64,000 bases of DNA from Parus major (lineage: Eukaryota; Chordata; Aves; Passeriformes; Paridae), in NCBI RefSeq assembly GCF_001522545.3, contig NC_031769.1:68562640-68626639 (forward strand), written 5' to 3'. Shown here piece after piece: positions 39,701-47,717 of this stretch (positions are counted from its first letter, which is position 1; each line of letters starts with the position of its first letter). The notes below the pieces were generated by a model that did not search any database, was not told the origin of the DNA, and was given only the letters and a program-made list of their open reading frames with translations. The translations under genes were made by a program, and so were the position numbers.

Positions 39701-42700
39701 GGACATGTACATATAGGAAAACCAATCCTAACAACCTATTCACCTTCCTAAAATTTATGGAGGCAGAGCACGAGAGCTGTCTTGGCTATGATAGATTCCA
39801 CGGTTAGAATGAACCTGATTATACAGGAGCGATGCTTATTTTTAATTAAATTGAACCCCAGTCTCCACAAACATGAATTCAAATCTTTTCAAGCATACAC
39901 ATATTTATTGCAGGAGTGATGCGCTAGGATTTGTCTCATTCTGAAACACCACTAAAAAGTCAACACTGCCAATATTCTGTGGGGAGAAAGACTGCAGAGC
40001 AAGCATTCTTTGCAAGTCTCCTTTCAAGATTGAGCTTGTTATTTAAAAGTTAAAATAACATCATCTTCTAGCTCTTATGAAGTATACAGAAGACAGACAT
40101 GAAAATTTTTTCATAGTTAAAAACTGAATTGAGCAATTTTAATGAAATATTTTACCAGGGATTTCCTTCTGAATAAGAATTTATAATTAAAGCTTTCATT
40201 ACACTAAGAAAGGATCAGAAGCCTAGTACATACCAGAAGAAGAACTACTCTGATGAGCTACCACCGAATGTAAGTTAACACAAATGTCACTTTCAGAACA
40301 AATGCCATTAAACAACATCTATATTTAAAATACAGTCTTAAATATTATTCATAGCAATTCACAAAAGTGCAAATACTATATACATTATGAGTATTAGGAA
40401 AGAATCTGTAAGCACCATGTGACCTAGCCCACAGCAAGCAACTAGAAGCTAAGTTTCAGAGCCATAATACCTCCGTTCCTAAATTTGCTTGCTTTTTGAA
40501 ACACAGTATTTTCCTGGTTAGCATGAATATTTCAGCAGCTTTGAACTTGATTCGTTTCCAAACACCTGAGGCAGAATACCTCATATAAATGTTGGGGGGT
40601 TTTCCTAGCATAAGAAAATTAGTTTGCCTGAACTACAGAGCTGAAGATTCAACTTCCATCATTTCTTTATACATGTAAATCAGGTGTGGTGCACCTTACA
40701 ATTAAGCACTTTGACACAAACAGCACCAGCTGGAAGAAATCTGAGTTACTTCTGCAGCATTACTAGTTTCCCTGTTTCTGTTCTTCAGAAACAGTGTCAC
40801 TGTGCAGCACTTCCCACACAACTGCCTTGCATACAATCATGCTTGTCTCTGTTTTTCAGTCTCAGGACAGGAACCCCAAACATCAAAAAAACAACTTGAA
40901 GTGGCAAAGTACTGTTTGAAAACCCATGAATGCAGAATGCCAAGTTTCATGTTTGGGGGCTGGGAAGTTGGAGAAAATGCCTTTATTTTTCCTCTAAGCA
41001 TGTTTTACCAACTAAAAGAGTAGCACTGAGAGTTTCTTCACATCTGACAGTCTGAAAAGACACTTGAAACTATGTATTTTCTTTCTCCACTTACATAAAA
41101 ATGGGAGGTTATGGTGAGTGCATGGGGATGTGTTCTCATGCTGGCTATCATCCCAATGCTGTTAGTCATTTGGGTGAACCAGAGAGAGAGAAGCACAGCA
41201 TGGCACAGAACAAGCTTATGCTGCCAGTAACTCAGAGGGGCTTTCTGGCCATTTATCTCTAGCTCTGAAGTTCATTGTTTTCCACTGTTTTCCTCACTCA
41301 TTAGATTTGCTTTTCATTTATCTGATGTCAAACCCTCTGGAGATGAAAGGACACTGCTGTCCTAGAGACAGCCCCAAAGTGGCAAGAACTCAAAAACCTG
41401 ACACCCCATGCCTCACCATCTCATAAAACATACCTTGGGGATTTTTACCTTGAGGCTTAACAGACCTAAGCAGATATGCCAGAACAACTTCTTTAAAAAG
41501 AATTCTAAAACTTACTAGGAAAAAATCCCTAAAAGACATTTTAAATGATGCATGTGCCTGGAGGTGCATTAGTTACTGTTAGAAGAAAGTTAGATATATA
41601 ATCAAACCTCTTAAAAAGCCAGAACCTAGGCTCTATCACTGGAAATCATCTGGATAATATATTATTGCAATCTAAAGACAAAAAAGATCTAGCGCTGAGT
41701 GTTTTTAAGCACTGCTACATAAAATTAAGTTACTTTTATATAGTAAAGAGCATTGATAGTCCCATCAAGTACAAAAAAAATGAACAGTTTAGGTCCAACT
41801 ACAAAACCAAATAGATGCTGACAGCACACCAAAATAAGTCTATTGTAAAAAGTATGAGAAGTAGAGTGGTTCAAGATATATAAGGCTTTAGCAAAATACT
41901 GGCAGGGATTAGGTGATAAAACAGACAACTGCAAAAACACCTTTCAATGACAAAGTGGGACTGAAGAGTTAAATGAAATGATGCAGGCCCCAAATTCCTA
42001 TAATTGTGTTCTAAGCCCAGTATAAAATTTGCTATACAAAGGTTTTAGTTAGTAACCTCTTTTCACTGACAGGAAATTATTTGCATATTACAAATAACCC
42101 AAAAATCAAATAGTTATTAAACTAGAGAGAGATTCAGCAACACTTCAAAGCAGGAAAAAAAATCCTTTATCCTAGCAACTTAATATCTAGGTTCTGTGTA
42201 AGGAATGAATTAAAAAAAATCCTGACACTATTTTATTAAAACACCAAAAGAAAGCTTTTTAACTGAAATGTTGACAGTTATATTTGTAATCCTTACTGTT
42301 ATAATGATCTCAATAGATCCATTCAGCTAGCTAATAAGAAAATGGAAGAAGTTCAGTACACCACTTTGCTTACACAACCTCAGTAGAAAGAAGTCTTGGT
42401 GTAAATGCAGAATTCATCTTCCTATTGCCTGTTACCAAGAGCTCTCAAATTGAGTATTTCCACACAACACTTACAGCAGCAACAGCAGTTCTAGTCAATC
42501 AACCCAGAAGAGGGACAGTATTGCTTCATGGAGAAGACTGAACTGGGGGAAACTCTCCAAACATCCCATTCACACCAGAGTTAGCAGCATTCTCACCTTT
42601 GATGCTTGTCGCAGCCATCGCAGATATTCAGTGAAGTTATCAAAACAAATGTAGTAGGTCTGGCTTTGAGGTCCAGAGGAGCTAAATGCTAAACAGTGCT

Positions 42701-44913
42701 GGTGCTTTTTCACTTCTTCCACCTACAGCAGAGACACAAAACTGGGAGTCAACAAGAATAAAAACTCTCTTTGCAGAACTCCCCAAGGTAAAGTGTGCCC
42801 AAGAGGAGATGATCAAGTAGAGCTGGACTAGCCATCTCAAACACCCAAACTGGATCTTGGCTGACCAATACTCATGAAATCTACACGAGCAGGAATGAGA
42901 ACTGAAGGAGGAGAGAACTAATGGAGAAAACCACCAAGAACATAAACATTTTAAAAGAAACTGAATACCATAAAAGGTTTGCCAATGAAACACATTTAAG
43001 ACTGTTTTTATGCAACCTAAAAAAATACAGTTTATACTCCCTGGTTATTAAAAACAGGCTTAACAAAATGCTTCTCTTACAGCCCAATTAAATTCTTTGG
43101 CATTTCTCAACTTGCTAAAAAACACCCAGAATACATCATTCTGCTACCATACACGAGAAGTCCCACACAACTTATGGTCTCAATGCCTCAGTACAGCATT
43201 CTGGAAAGCCTTTGCAAACCAGGAAGTGCAGAGTATTTATGGGGATGAAGAAGAATATTTTTTGAGCAATAATTTAAAAAACACTTAGTTCTGTGCCAAG
43301 CACCCTCCTCCCAAGCTTTGTCAGCAGAAGCCCTCAGTACATTTTTCTGAGCTTAGTTATCCTTTTCTTTTAAAATTTGTTGTCAACTTTCTGCTCAACA
43401 CAGTCTGCATGTTTTACATCACATAAGGCATTTCTGTGCAAAAGCTACTTAGAAATTCCACATTAAGCAATTAAAATGGTACTTTTAAATTAAAGTAAGT
43501 ATATTGACATGAAAAGAATATTAATCTCAAGGAGAAGGCTGATGGGAACCTTAATCCTGCCCTTTCCAGGAACCTAAAACCAGGAATACAATTTACTCTC
43601 ACAGTTCACACCCTGTTGCCAAAAGAGGACAATGTTTCTACTTCAGTATCTCCCTGGAAGAGCTGGAGAATCTTGTGAAGAAGCATAAAACAGGTAGGAA
43701 AAACAGCTCCTAGCAGGCAGAACTACTTTTCACACTGCTAGTATAGAATATTAATGAATCAACTCTATTCTGCATATATAATATTGTGAAGCTTGTTTCT
43801 TGCCAAATAATATTTTAGAATTACCAGTACATAAGGCAAAGAGGATTACTTAAGGTGTAAATTCATCCTCAAGATAATGATTCTCTTCCCATTACCTCAG
43901 CTAAATAAGACAATGATAGTTTTCTGAAACACTACTTAGGTTACAACAGTGTTGTAATCTTACTGTATTCACTACATTTTCATGGAAGAGTTAAGGTGGG
44001 AAGGGACCTCTAGAGGTCATCTGGTCCAACCTTCTGCTCAAGCAGGTCCACCTACAGCCAATTGCCCATGTCCAGGTGGCTTTTAAGTATCTCCAGGGGT
44101 GATGGATATGCCATCACTCATCTGGGTAACCTATGCCAGTGCTCAGTCACCATCACCATGGGAAAAAAATTTCTTTGTGTTCAGTCCAGGATTCCTGGAT
44201 TTTAGATGTAATCTATCAGAAAAAAGTTTGGTTTCAGCTTCTCACAAGGAAAAATGTTTGCTGCCGTTAGCTTACAACAGACCACTACTCATACAATGCT
44301 GAATACTCAAAACTCCCCCAATGTTCAGAATAAGCCCATGCCCTTATTTATTGATTTTCAGAACTTAAGAATAACCCAGCATGGATAAAACCTGGATGAG
44401 AAGGAACAGCACAGATCATACACAGTAGATACGCACGTATCCTTTGGCTGTATGCTATTGCACATATAAACTCCTTAACACTGTACACAAGAAAATGACA
44501 CTGATTGTGCATCCATTGCTTCTCTTTGTAGTTTTAATCCAAACATTCTAAATGGTTAAATATGACCAACCATAATCAAAAGTCATTTATATACTCTGAA
44601 AATCCCATTTACAGAAACAAGCTTTTGGAAGGTCAGAATCATCTTAATTGAATGCAATCTTCTCTTCATAAAAAGACACAGGTTAACCAAGCAAATAAAA
44701 AAATAAAATAACTTACTTTTCCACCAATTAAAGGGAGGACATGCATCTTTCCAGTCTGGCTTTCTTTTACTGATGAGACAATGAGGCATGTTCCACAAAG
44801 GATAGCTTGGCGTCTTGTCCATCTGTTGACTGGCAAATGTATTTTCCCTTTTCGAACATTGTACATTCCTGAGAGCTGAATCCGTTCGGAGCTGCCAGTG
44901 CTGTGGGGCTTTC
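6575..44913 (-). CDS. PHLPP1: PHLPP1 (PH domain and leucine-rich repeat protein phosphatase 1), internal part, nine exons
   Basis: PHLPP1 is a PP2C-family Ser/Thr phosphatase that dephosphorylates the hydrophobic motif of Akt and also acts on PKC, damping growth and survival signalling at membranes and in the cytosol. The PH domain and LRRs target it to membranes and substrates. Joining 44913-44717, 42722-42597, 27609-27443, 17264-17118, 16597-16367, 14355-14153, 12524-12464, 10593-10498 and 6730-6575 on the minus strand gives 1,384 nt with every split codon resolving and no stop. The product has a PH domain (about residues 5-108 of this piece) and then about 15 LRRs. I chose PHLPP1 over PHLPP2 from remembered family sequence, using segments such as [31 protein letters not shown] and [15 protein letters not shown]. 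The start codon, N-terminal extension, RA-like region, PP2C domain and PDZ ligand are outside the window. The open frame and good splice sites argue for a working gene. Confidence 0.96.
7754..7778. repeat. Perfect inverted repeat, 9-bp arms, 7-nt loop
   Basis: Arm CAGATACCG at 7754-7762, loop TCACTCT, arm CGGTATCTG at 7770-7778. It is intronic. Confidence 0.88.
9732..9784 (+). mobile_element. Possible CR1 3' tail remnant
   Basis: TTGATGATCCTTGTGCATCC, then CTTCTAACTCAGCTTATTCT and GTGATTTA, resembles the last 50 bases of CR1. It is short and diverged, so the call rests on the TGATGATCC, CCCTTCTAACTCA and TTCTGTGATT order alone. Confidence 0.65.
10498..10593 (-). CDS. PHLPP1: PHLPP1 exon, LRR12-LRR13
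   Basis: A 96 nt exon. The first A completes arginine, then [20 protein letters not shown] and [11 protein letters not shown], plus CG of an arginine codon. It covers the end of one LRR with its LPEWVC turn and most of the next. The acceptor is TTCATAG and the donor GTAAGT. It is a multiple of three with the same phase at each end, so skipping it would drop one and a third repeats without breaking the frame. Confidence 0.95.
10594..12463 (-). other. PHLPP1: PHLPP1 intron, 1.9 kb
   Basis: A GT-AG intron. The only notable content is a run of 19 A on the plus strand at 12242-12260 (poly-T in the transcript), about 200 bases from its 5' (high-coordinate) end. No gene or transposon is recognised. 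Confidence 0.88.
12242..12260 (+). repeat. Poly-A tract, 19 nt
   Basis: An uninterrupted run of 19 A on the plus strand, poly-U in the pre-mRNA. No flanking retroelement is recognised. Confidence 0.85.
12464..12524 (-). CDS. PHLPP1: PHLPP1 exon, small LRR11-LRR12 exon
   Basis: A 61 nt exon too short to stand out as an ORF. After AA completing glutamate it reads [19 protein letters not shown] plus AG of an arginine codon. The DVYPVP motif is diagnostic for this family. The acceptor is TTCTTTCCCCCTAG and the donor GTAAGAG. It links exactly in phase with the exons on both sides. Its loss would shift the frame. Confidence 0.93.
12525..14152 (-). other. PHLPP1: PHLPP1 intron, 1.6 kb
   Basis: A GT-AG intron with no recognised feature beyond a short A-rich tract near 13175-13200. 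Confidence 0.88.
14153..14355 (-). CDS. PHLPP1: PHLPP1 exon, LRR8-LRR11
   Basis: This 203 nt exon starts with A completing arginine, then [60 protein letters not shown] and ALYASCN, ending in one base of a glutamate codon. The repeats are about 21-24 residues, shorter in this part of the solenoid, as in PHLPP proteins generally. The acceptor ends CTGCAAG and the donor is GTAAGT. The open frame runs on past both boundaries to make a longer ORF (13983-14444). Only the part given here is exon, as shown by splice signals and conservation with the family. Confidence 0.95.
14963..14988. repeat. Perfect inverted repeat, 11-bp arms, 4-nt loop
   Basis: Arm AAACCTGTCCT at 14963-14973, loop ACTC, arm AGGACAGGTTT at 14978-14988. 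Every arm base pairs. It lies in an intron, so the pre-mRNA can form it as a stem-loop. Confidence 0.9.
15703..15725. repeat. Perfect inverted repeat, 10-bp arms, 3-nt loop
   Basis: Arm AGTAAGGTAA at 15703-15712, loop GTT, arm TTACCTTACT at 15716-15725. It is in the same intron as the hairpin at 14963. Confidence 0.88.
16367..16597 (-). CDS. PHLPP1: PHLPP1 exon, LRR5-LRR8
   Basis: The largest exon in the window (231 nt). Its first C completes asparagine, then comes [20 protein letters not shown], next the repeat containing [15 protein letters not shown], next [20 protein letters not shown], and finally HIKHVDL plus AG of an arginine codon. Four LRR segments are visible by their LxxLxLxxN spacing. 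The third has cysteine at core positions (LCMSGNC), as in the family. The acceptor is ATCTAATAG and the donor GTAGGT. The first codon after the boundary reads TTG and could be mistaken for an alternative start. It is an internal leucine. Confidence 0.95.
16598..17117 (-). other. PHLPP1: PHLPP1 GC-AG intron, 520 nt
   Basis: The shortest intron in the window. In transcript orientation it begins GCAAGTACTT and ends CTCATCTAATAG. The GC donor is forced by the reading frame: codon AA plus C across the junction gives the conserved asparagine in H-N-L-Q-T-F. Apart from the first base pair the donor matches the consensus well (GCAAGT), as is usual for GC donors. Confidence 0.9.
17118..17264 (-). CDS. 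PHLPP1: PHLPP1 exon, LRR3-LRR4, with a GC splice donor
   Basis: This 147 nt exon completes an arginine codon with its first A, then reads [40 protein letters not shown] and PAVVGEMH, plus AA of an asparagine codon. It holds two canonical LxxLxLxxNxL repeats. The acceptor is TTTTAG. The donor is unusual: the frame and the conserved residues MH-N-LQTF across the junction require the exon to end before GCAAGT, which makes a GC-AG intron. The next GT, four bases further, would frameshift. No coding sequence is damaged. Confidence 0.94.
23193..23361 (+). repeat. G-free A-rich tract followed by a run of 12 G
   Basis: Positions 23193-23291 contain no G and are mostly A, with C runs. After a further A-rich stretch, a run of 12 G occupies 23350-23361. 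On the transcribed RNA the run would be poly-C. Confidence 0.85.
24098..24124 (+). repeat. Pyrimidine tract, 27 nt
   Basis: A stretch with only C and T (TCTCCC, then T runs broken by single C). It is purine-only in the transcript. Confidence 0.8.
25001..25045 (+). repeat. 15-bp tandem repeat, three copies
   Basis: Three adjacent 15-bp units: AAGTTTATTATAATT, AGGTTTATTATAATT and AAGTTTATTATTATT. They differ from each other by one or two bases. Confidence 0.85.
27443..27609 (-). CDS. PHLPP1: PHLPP1 exon, first two leucine-rich repeats
   Basis: This 167 nt exon starts in phase 0 with [20 protein letters not shown] and ends in SELQ plus two bases (AG) of an arginine codon. It contains LRR1 ([22 protein letters not shown]) in two halves around the LxxL core, and LRR2 ([16 protein letters not shown]). 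A serine-rich, poorly conserved stretch, [10 protein letters not shown], interrupts the repeat spacing. The acceptor is TTCCAG and the donor [20 protein letters not shown] is one of the segments that separates PHLPP1 from PHLPP2. The exon sits alone between introns of 10 kb and 15 kb. Confidence 0.95.
27610..42596 (-). other. PHLPP1: PHLPP1 intron, 15 kb, with an antisense CR1
   Basis: The longest complete intron in the window. It contains a degenerate CR1 LINE at about 33790-34750 in the orientation opposite to the gene. The rest is unique-looking AT-rich sequence with short A tracts (27909-27925, about 28760-28775, about 35710-35724) and scattered meaningless ORFs. Confidence 0.87.
33790..34750 (+). 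mobile_element. CR1 LINE fragment with reverse-transcriptase remnants and 3' end
   Basis: A decayed copy of the bird CR1 retrotransposon, antisense to PHLPP1. Recognisable parts in order are: the RT segment [14 protein letters not shown] at about 33880-33922; the region around the catalytic box at about 34108-34150, where [10 protein letters not shown] replaces the usual F-A-D-D; the later ORF2 segments resembling [15 protein letters not shown] and RPHLEC at about 34325-34505; and the 3' untranslated end, finishing with CTCTTCCAACTTGAACCATT and CTATGA near 34748. The frame is broken several times and internal pieces are missing, so it is inactive. The left edge is approximate. Confidence 0.9.
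42597..42722 (-). CDS. PHLPP1: PHLPP1 exon, C-terminal part of the PH domain
   Basis: This exon is exactly 42 codons, in phase 0 at both ends. It starts [20 protein letters not shown], continues through [20 protein letters not shown], and ends SK. It holds the last beta-strands and the C-terminal amphipathic helix of the PH domain, including the conserved tryptophan (RWLRQ) typical of that helix. The acceptor is TGTAG and the donor GTGAGA. Because it is symmetric, skipping it would keep the reading frame but destroy the PH fold. The next exon in gene order is 15 kb away at 27609. Confidence 0.95.
42723..44716 (-). other. PHLPP1: PHLPP1 intron between the two PH-domain exons, 2.0 kb
   Basis: A GT-AG intron, phase 0, splitting the PH domain after GGK. 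It contains a CR1 fragment at about 43976-44225 in the same orientation as the gene. Confidence 0.88.
43976..44225 (-). mobile_element. CR1 3' fragment
   Basis: The plus strand carries AAGGTGGGAAGGGACCTCTA and GAGGTCATCTGGTCCAACCT, then the CAGGTCCACCTACAGCC, CATGTCCAGGTGGCTTTT and CTCCAGGG stretch. This is the reverse complement of the 3' region of a CR1 element. Its 3' terminus is at the low coordinate. It lies in the intron between the two PH exons. The inner edge is approximate. Confidence 0.88.
44717..44913 (-). CDS. PHLPP1: PHLPP1 exon, N-terminal two thirds of the PH domain
   Basis: This 197 nt exon encodes about 66 residues. It begins by completing a glycine codon (GA after one base from the previous exon), then [19 protein letters not shown] and on to VLPLIGGK. 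The content is the first beta-strands of the PH domain, with a basic RKGK and NRWTRR cluster suited to phosphoinositide or membrane contact, and the central [12 protein letters not shown] strand. The acceptor is TTTCAG and the donor is GTAAGT, in phase 0 after GGK. In gene order it is the first exon in the window. The exon with the RA-like region and start codon must lie beyond 64000. Its length is not a multiple of three, so skipping it would shift the frame. Inverted CR1 tails lie on both sides (see findings). Confidence 0.95.
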
Positions 44914-47641
44914 CTGAAATAGAAACAAAAGCATCCACTTAATCACAGAAAATCTTCGCCTCTTTCACTCAAGTCATCCTGACACTTGATCAGCAAATTT
45001 TCAAGTTACAAACAGCAGCATGACAAATTAAATACAGCTTCAAAACCATGCAAGCAAGTAATTCAATATTAGCTTCAGTACAGTCTCCTTCCATAGGTAG
45101 AAGGATGTGACAGGTTGGTATCATGAGGAGCAGGTTACATTAAATAATCAGCAATAATCATAGAAGCACCAACTAATGGTATCAGCATTCTCTGTGGAAC
45201 CTGAAAATCAAATGTTCATCTGCAACAAAAAGTATTTGGTTCCTGTTGAGCTCACATGGTGTGTGGTAACTGCAGAAGGGAGTGATGTAGTGCATGCTGA
45301 CCCTTATCTTTGCATTTCCATGTCTCCTCTGGCTATCCTTCAGGTCATGGTTCAACCAGCTTCTAAAGCTTTCCAAAGAACACAGGTCCTATCTTCCCCA
45401 GCCCACACTGCTCAGCCCAAACCCCACAGCGGAGGCAGCACACTCAGCCATTATGTTAGCAGGTGCAACCTAGATGAAACCCCTCAAAGACCCTGCTTTA
45501 GTCTGAGTAGAGATTCGAAAAGAGTCAAGTTCTTTTGTCTGTATTACAATGAATTCACTATTTTCAGTAGTTCAGATTGTTAGCATAACTACCAATTAGA
45601 CCAAATCTGTTAAACGACTTTAAAAGTCTACGATTCTACTAATCTAATCTACTACTAAGATTCTGCCCTATAGAAAACATTATGAGCAATGGCAAAACAA
45701 AGACAAGCATCTCTCACCTCTGCTCTTTCAGGATGTAAACGGGAGGCACAATTTACTCATTCTAATCTGATTTATCTACACCAAGTTACCCTATCAAATC
45801 CTAAACAGTCCAGCCCAGATCTGAGTCATCCAAATATATCTAAGTATTTTGCAAACAGAGACAAGAGCTAATCATGTTCAGGTTAAACCAGTTCAAATTT
45901 ATGTAAGAACACCAGTGTTGGTGAACTTTGGGAGGGAGCTCCCCTGAATAAACAAACCAAAGGGCATGTTAATTCCAAGTAGCTTCCCCATCATGATAAA
46001 AGATAAATCACTAATTTTCCTGCACTAACGTTGACCAAAATTCTTAAACACAAGGAATGAATTAGGAGTTATTACTAGATCTCCAGAAAAGCGAAGAGTT
46101 GATTCTAACACCAATATTTCAGAGCTGTGCCTACTGATCTCAAGCAGTGACAAGTGCTGCACACTTATTTCCACTCACTATTATTCCTGCTTGCATGACA
46201 GCTCATTTGTCTCAATGAGTCTGCTCTTGCCTTCAAATTATCTACAGAAAGATAGAAGACACCTACCCCATGCCCAACCCACTGCCATTCTCTCACCCCT
46301 GCCTAGCCCATGCCAATTCTCATCCTTATCTTTAAAGGCAGCCTTTTTGAATCTTCCTGCCAATTTAATGAGCCAACACTTGGCATAGTTACCCTCAAGC
46401 CTTGCTCTGCTCTAATAAACACTAACATTTAGGCTACCAGTGTCTGCCAGTTTGGATCTGCAGGAATATCACTGTTGCTTGAAGCTGAAACATTGAAACT
46501 TTAATGCCCACAAGGTATTGCATCAAATTCAAAAACAGGTGCCCCAAGAAAGCCAGATCTGGGCAAGAAAGCAGCAGTTACACTGCCAAGCAAATTTGTA
46601 TCCAACCACAGAAGCTGTGGATTAACTCTGCCTAACAGAGGGAAATGGGACACCCCTTCCATGCAAAGCCACAAGACAACTGATAGAGAATGCAAGTGAG
46701 TAAATTAGAGCAACTCAGCCTTAACAAACACAAAAGCTGAATAGAAGATTACATATGGAATATGAAACATTTAGTTCTTAAAGTAACTGAGTACAGAATG
46801 ATGGGCTTCATGTCACAGAGCACTGAATAAAGAATTAACACACACTAACAACCGCATCTCTGCAACGGAGTAAAAAGCGCCTGGTAAATACTAACAGCAC
46901 AACTGCATAAGGAATAGCTGTCAGAGATGTGTGCAGGTGCACCTCCAAAATTATGTTTTATCTTCCCAGGTCTGTTTTCTGACTGTGTGCTCTCTAACTT
47001 CTCAGGAAAAGCAGACCATGCTGCTGATAGAAACCCCTTAAAACTGCAAGGCATAATCTCAATCTCTTGGCAAGACAAGCTCATTTAGCATTTCAACATA
47101 ACCAAATGCAACTTTCACGAACATTCAAGGGCAACATGGGTAAACCTGTGTCCTGAAAAACACGAAACCTCAGAAATTTTTCAGGAATATCGTGGATAGC
47201 AAGGATTACAAACTCTGGCTACAGTCCTGCAGCCAGGAGGCTTGGTAGGAAACACAACAGCATTCTGGAACAATAAAGTAGTAGCATTATCCCACCTAGT
47301 CCAGTGGTAAAATGAGTATCATACTAGGTACTCAGACTTCACAAAGGATACTGAAAAGTTAGTAGTGGAAAGAAAAATAAATTCAGATGCCTGAGAAATC
47401 TGTTTTCTAGGACCAGACTCTCTTGGACTAGGTACATGATATTAGGCACAGCTGGACCTAAAACTACTACTACTAACTCAAAAGAACCCTTCAAAGGATT
47501 TAAGGTGCTTTTCCCCAGCATGTACTATCCTTTGCTAAGTGAAAGCCAGAAGGTTCTTGATGAGAACATACAAAAATAAACACCAGACCTATGTCATTAA
47601 AGCGAATGGTTTCTCTCTTCCTATTCTTGTCTACTTCACGA

Positions 47642-47717
47642 CATAACCAACCATCTGGTTGGACCAGATGATCTTCCAAGGTTCCTTCCAACCTGGGCTC
47701 TTCCATGATTCTGTAAC
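47642..47717 (+). mobile_element. CR1 3' tail (solo end)
   Basis: GGTTGGACCAGATGATCTTC, then CTTCCAACCTGGGCTCTTCC and ATGATTCTGTAA, is a typical CR1 3' terminus with the ATTCTRTG-type ending. Only about 75 bases remain, as expected for a severely 5'-truncated insertion. It is antisense to PHLPP1. Confidence 0.85.

Noticed and set aside
6575..44913. PHLPP2 as the identity of the gene
   Set aside because: PHLPP2 differs from this sequence in the first LRR and throughout the central repeats, as far as I recall. The segments [25 protein letters not shown] and LRKLLAGHN fit PHLPP1.
45176..45583. 135-residue plus-strand ORF near the first visible exon
   Set aside because: No family recognised, no convincing splice or promoter context, and length within what chance allows in 64 kb.
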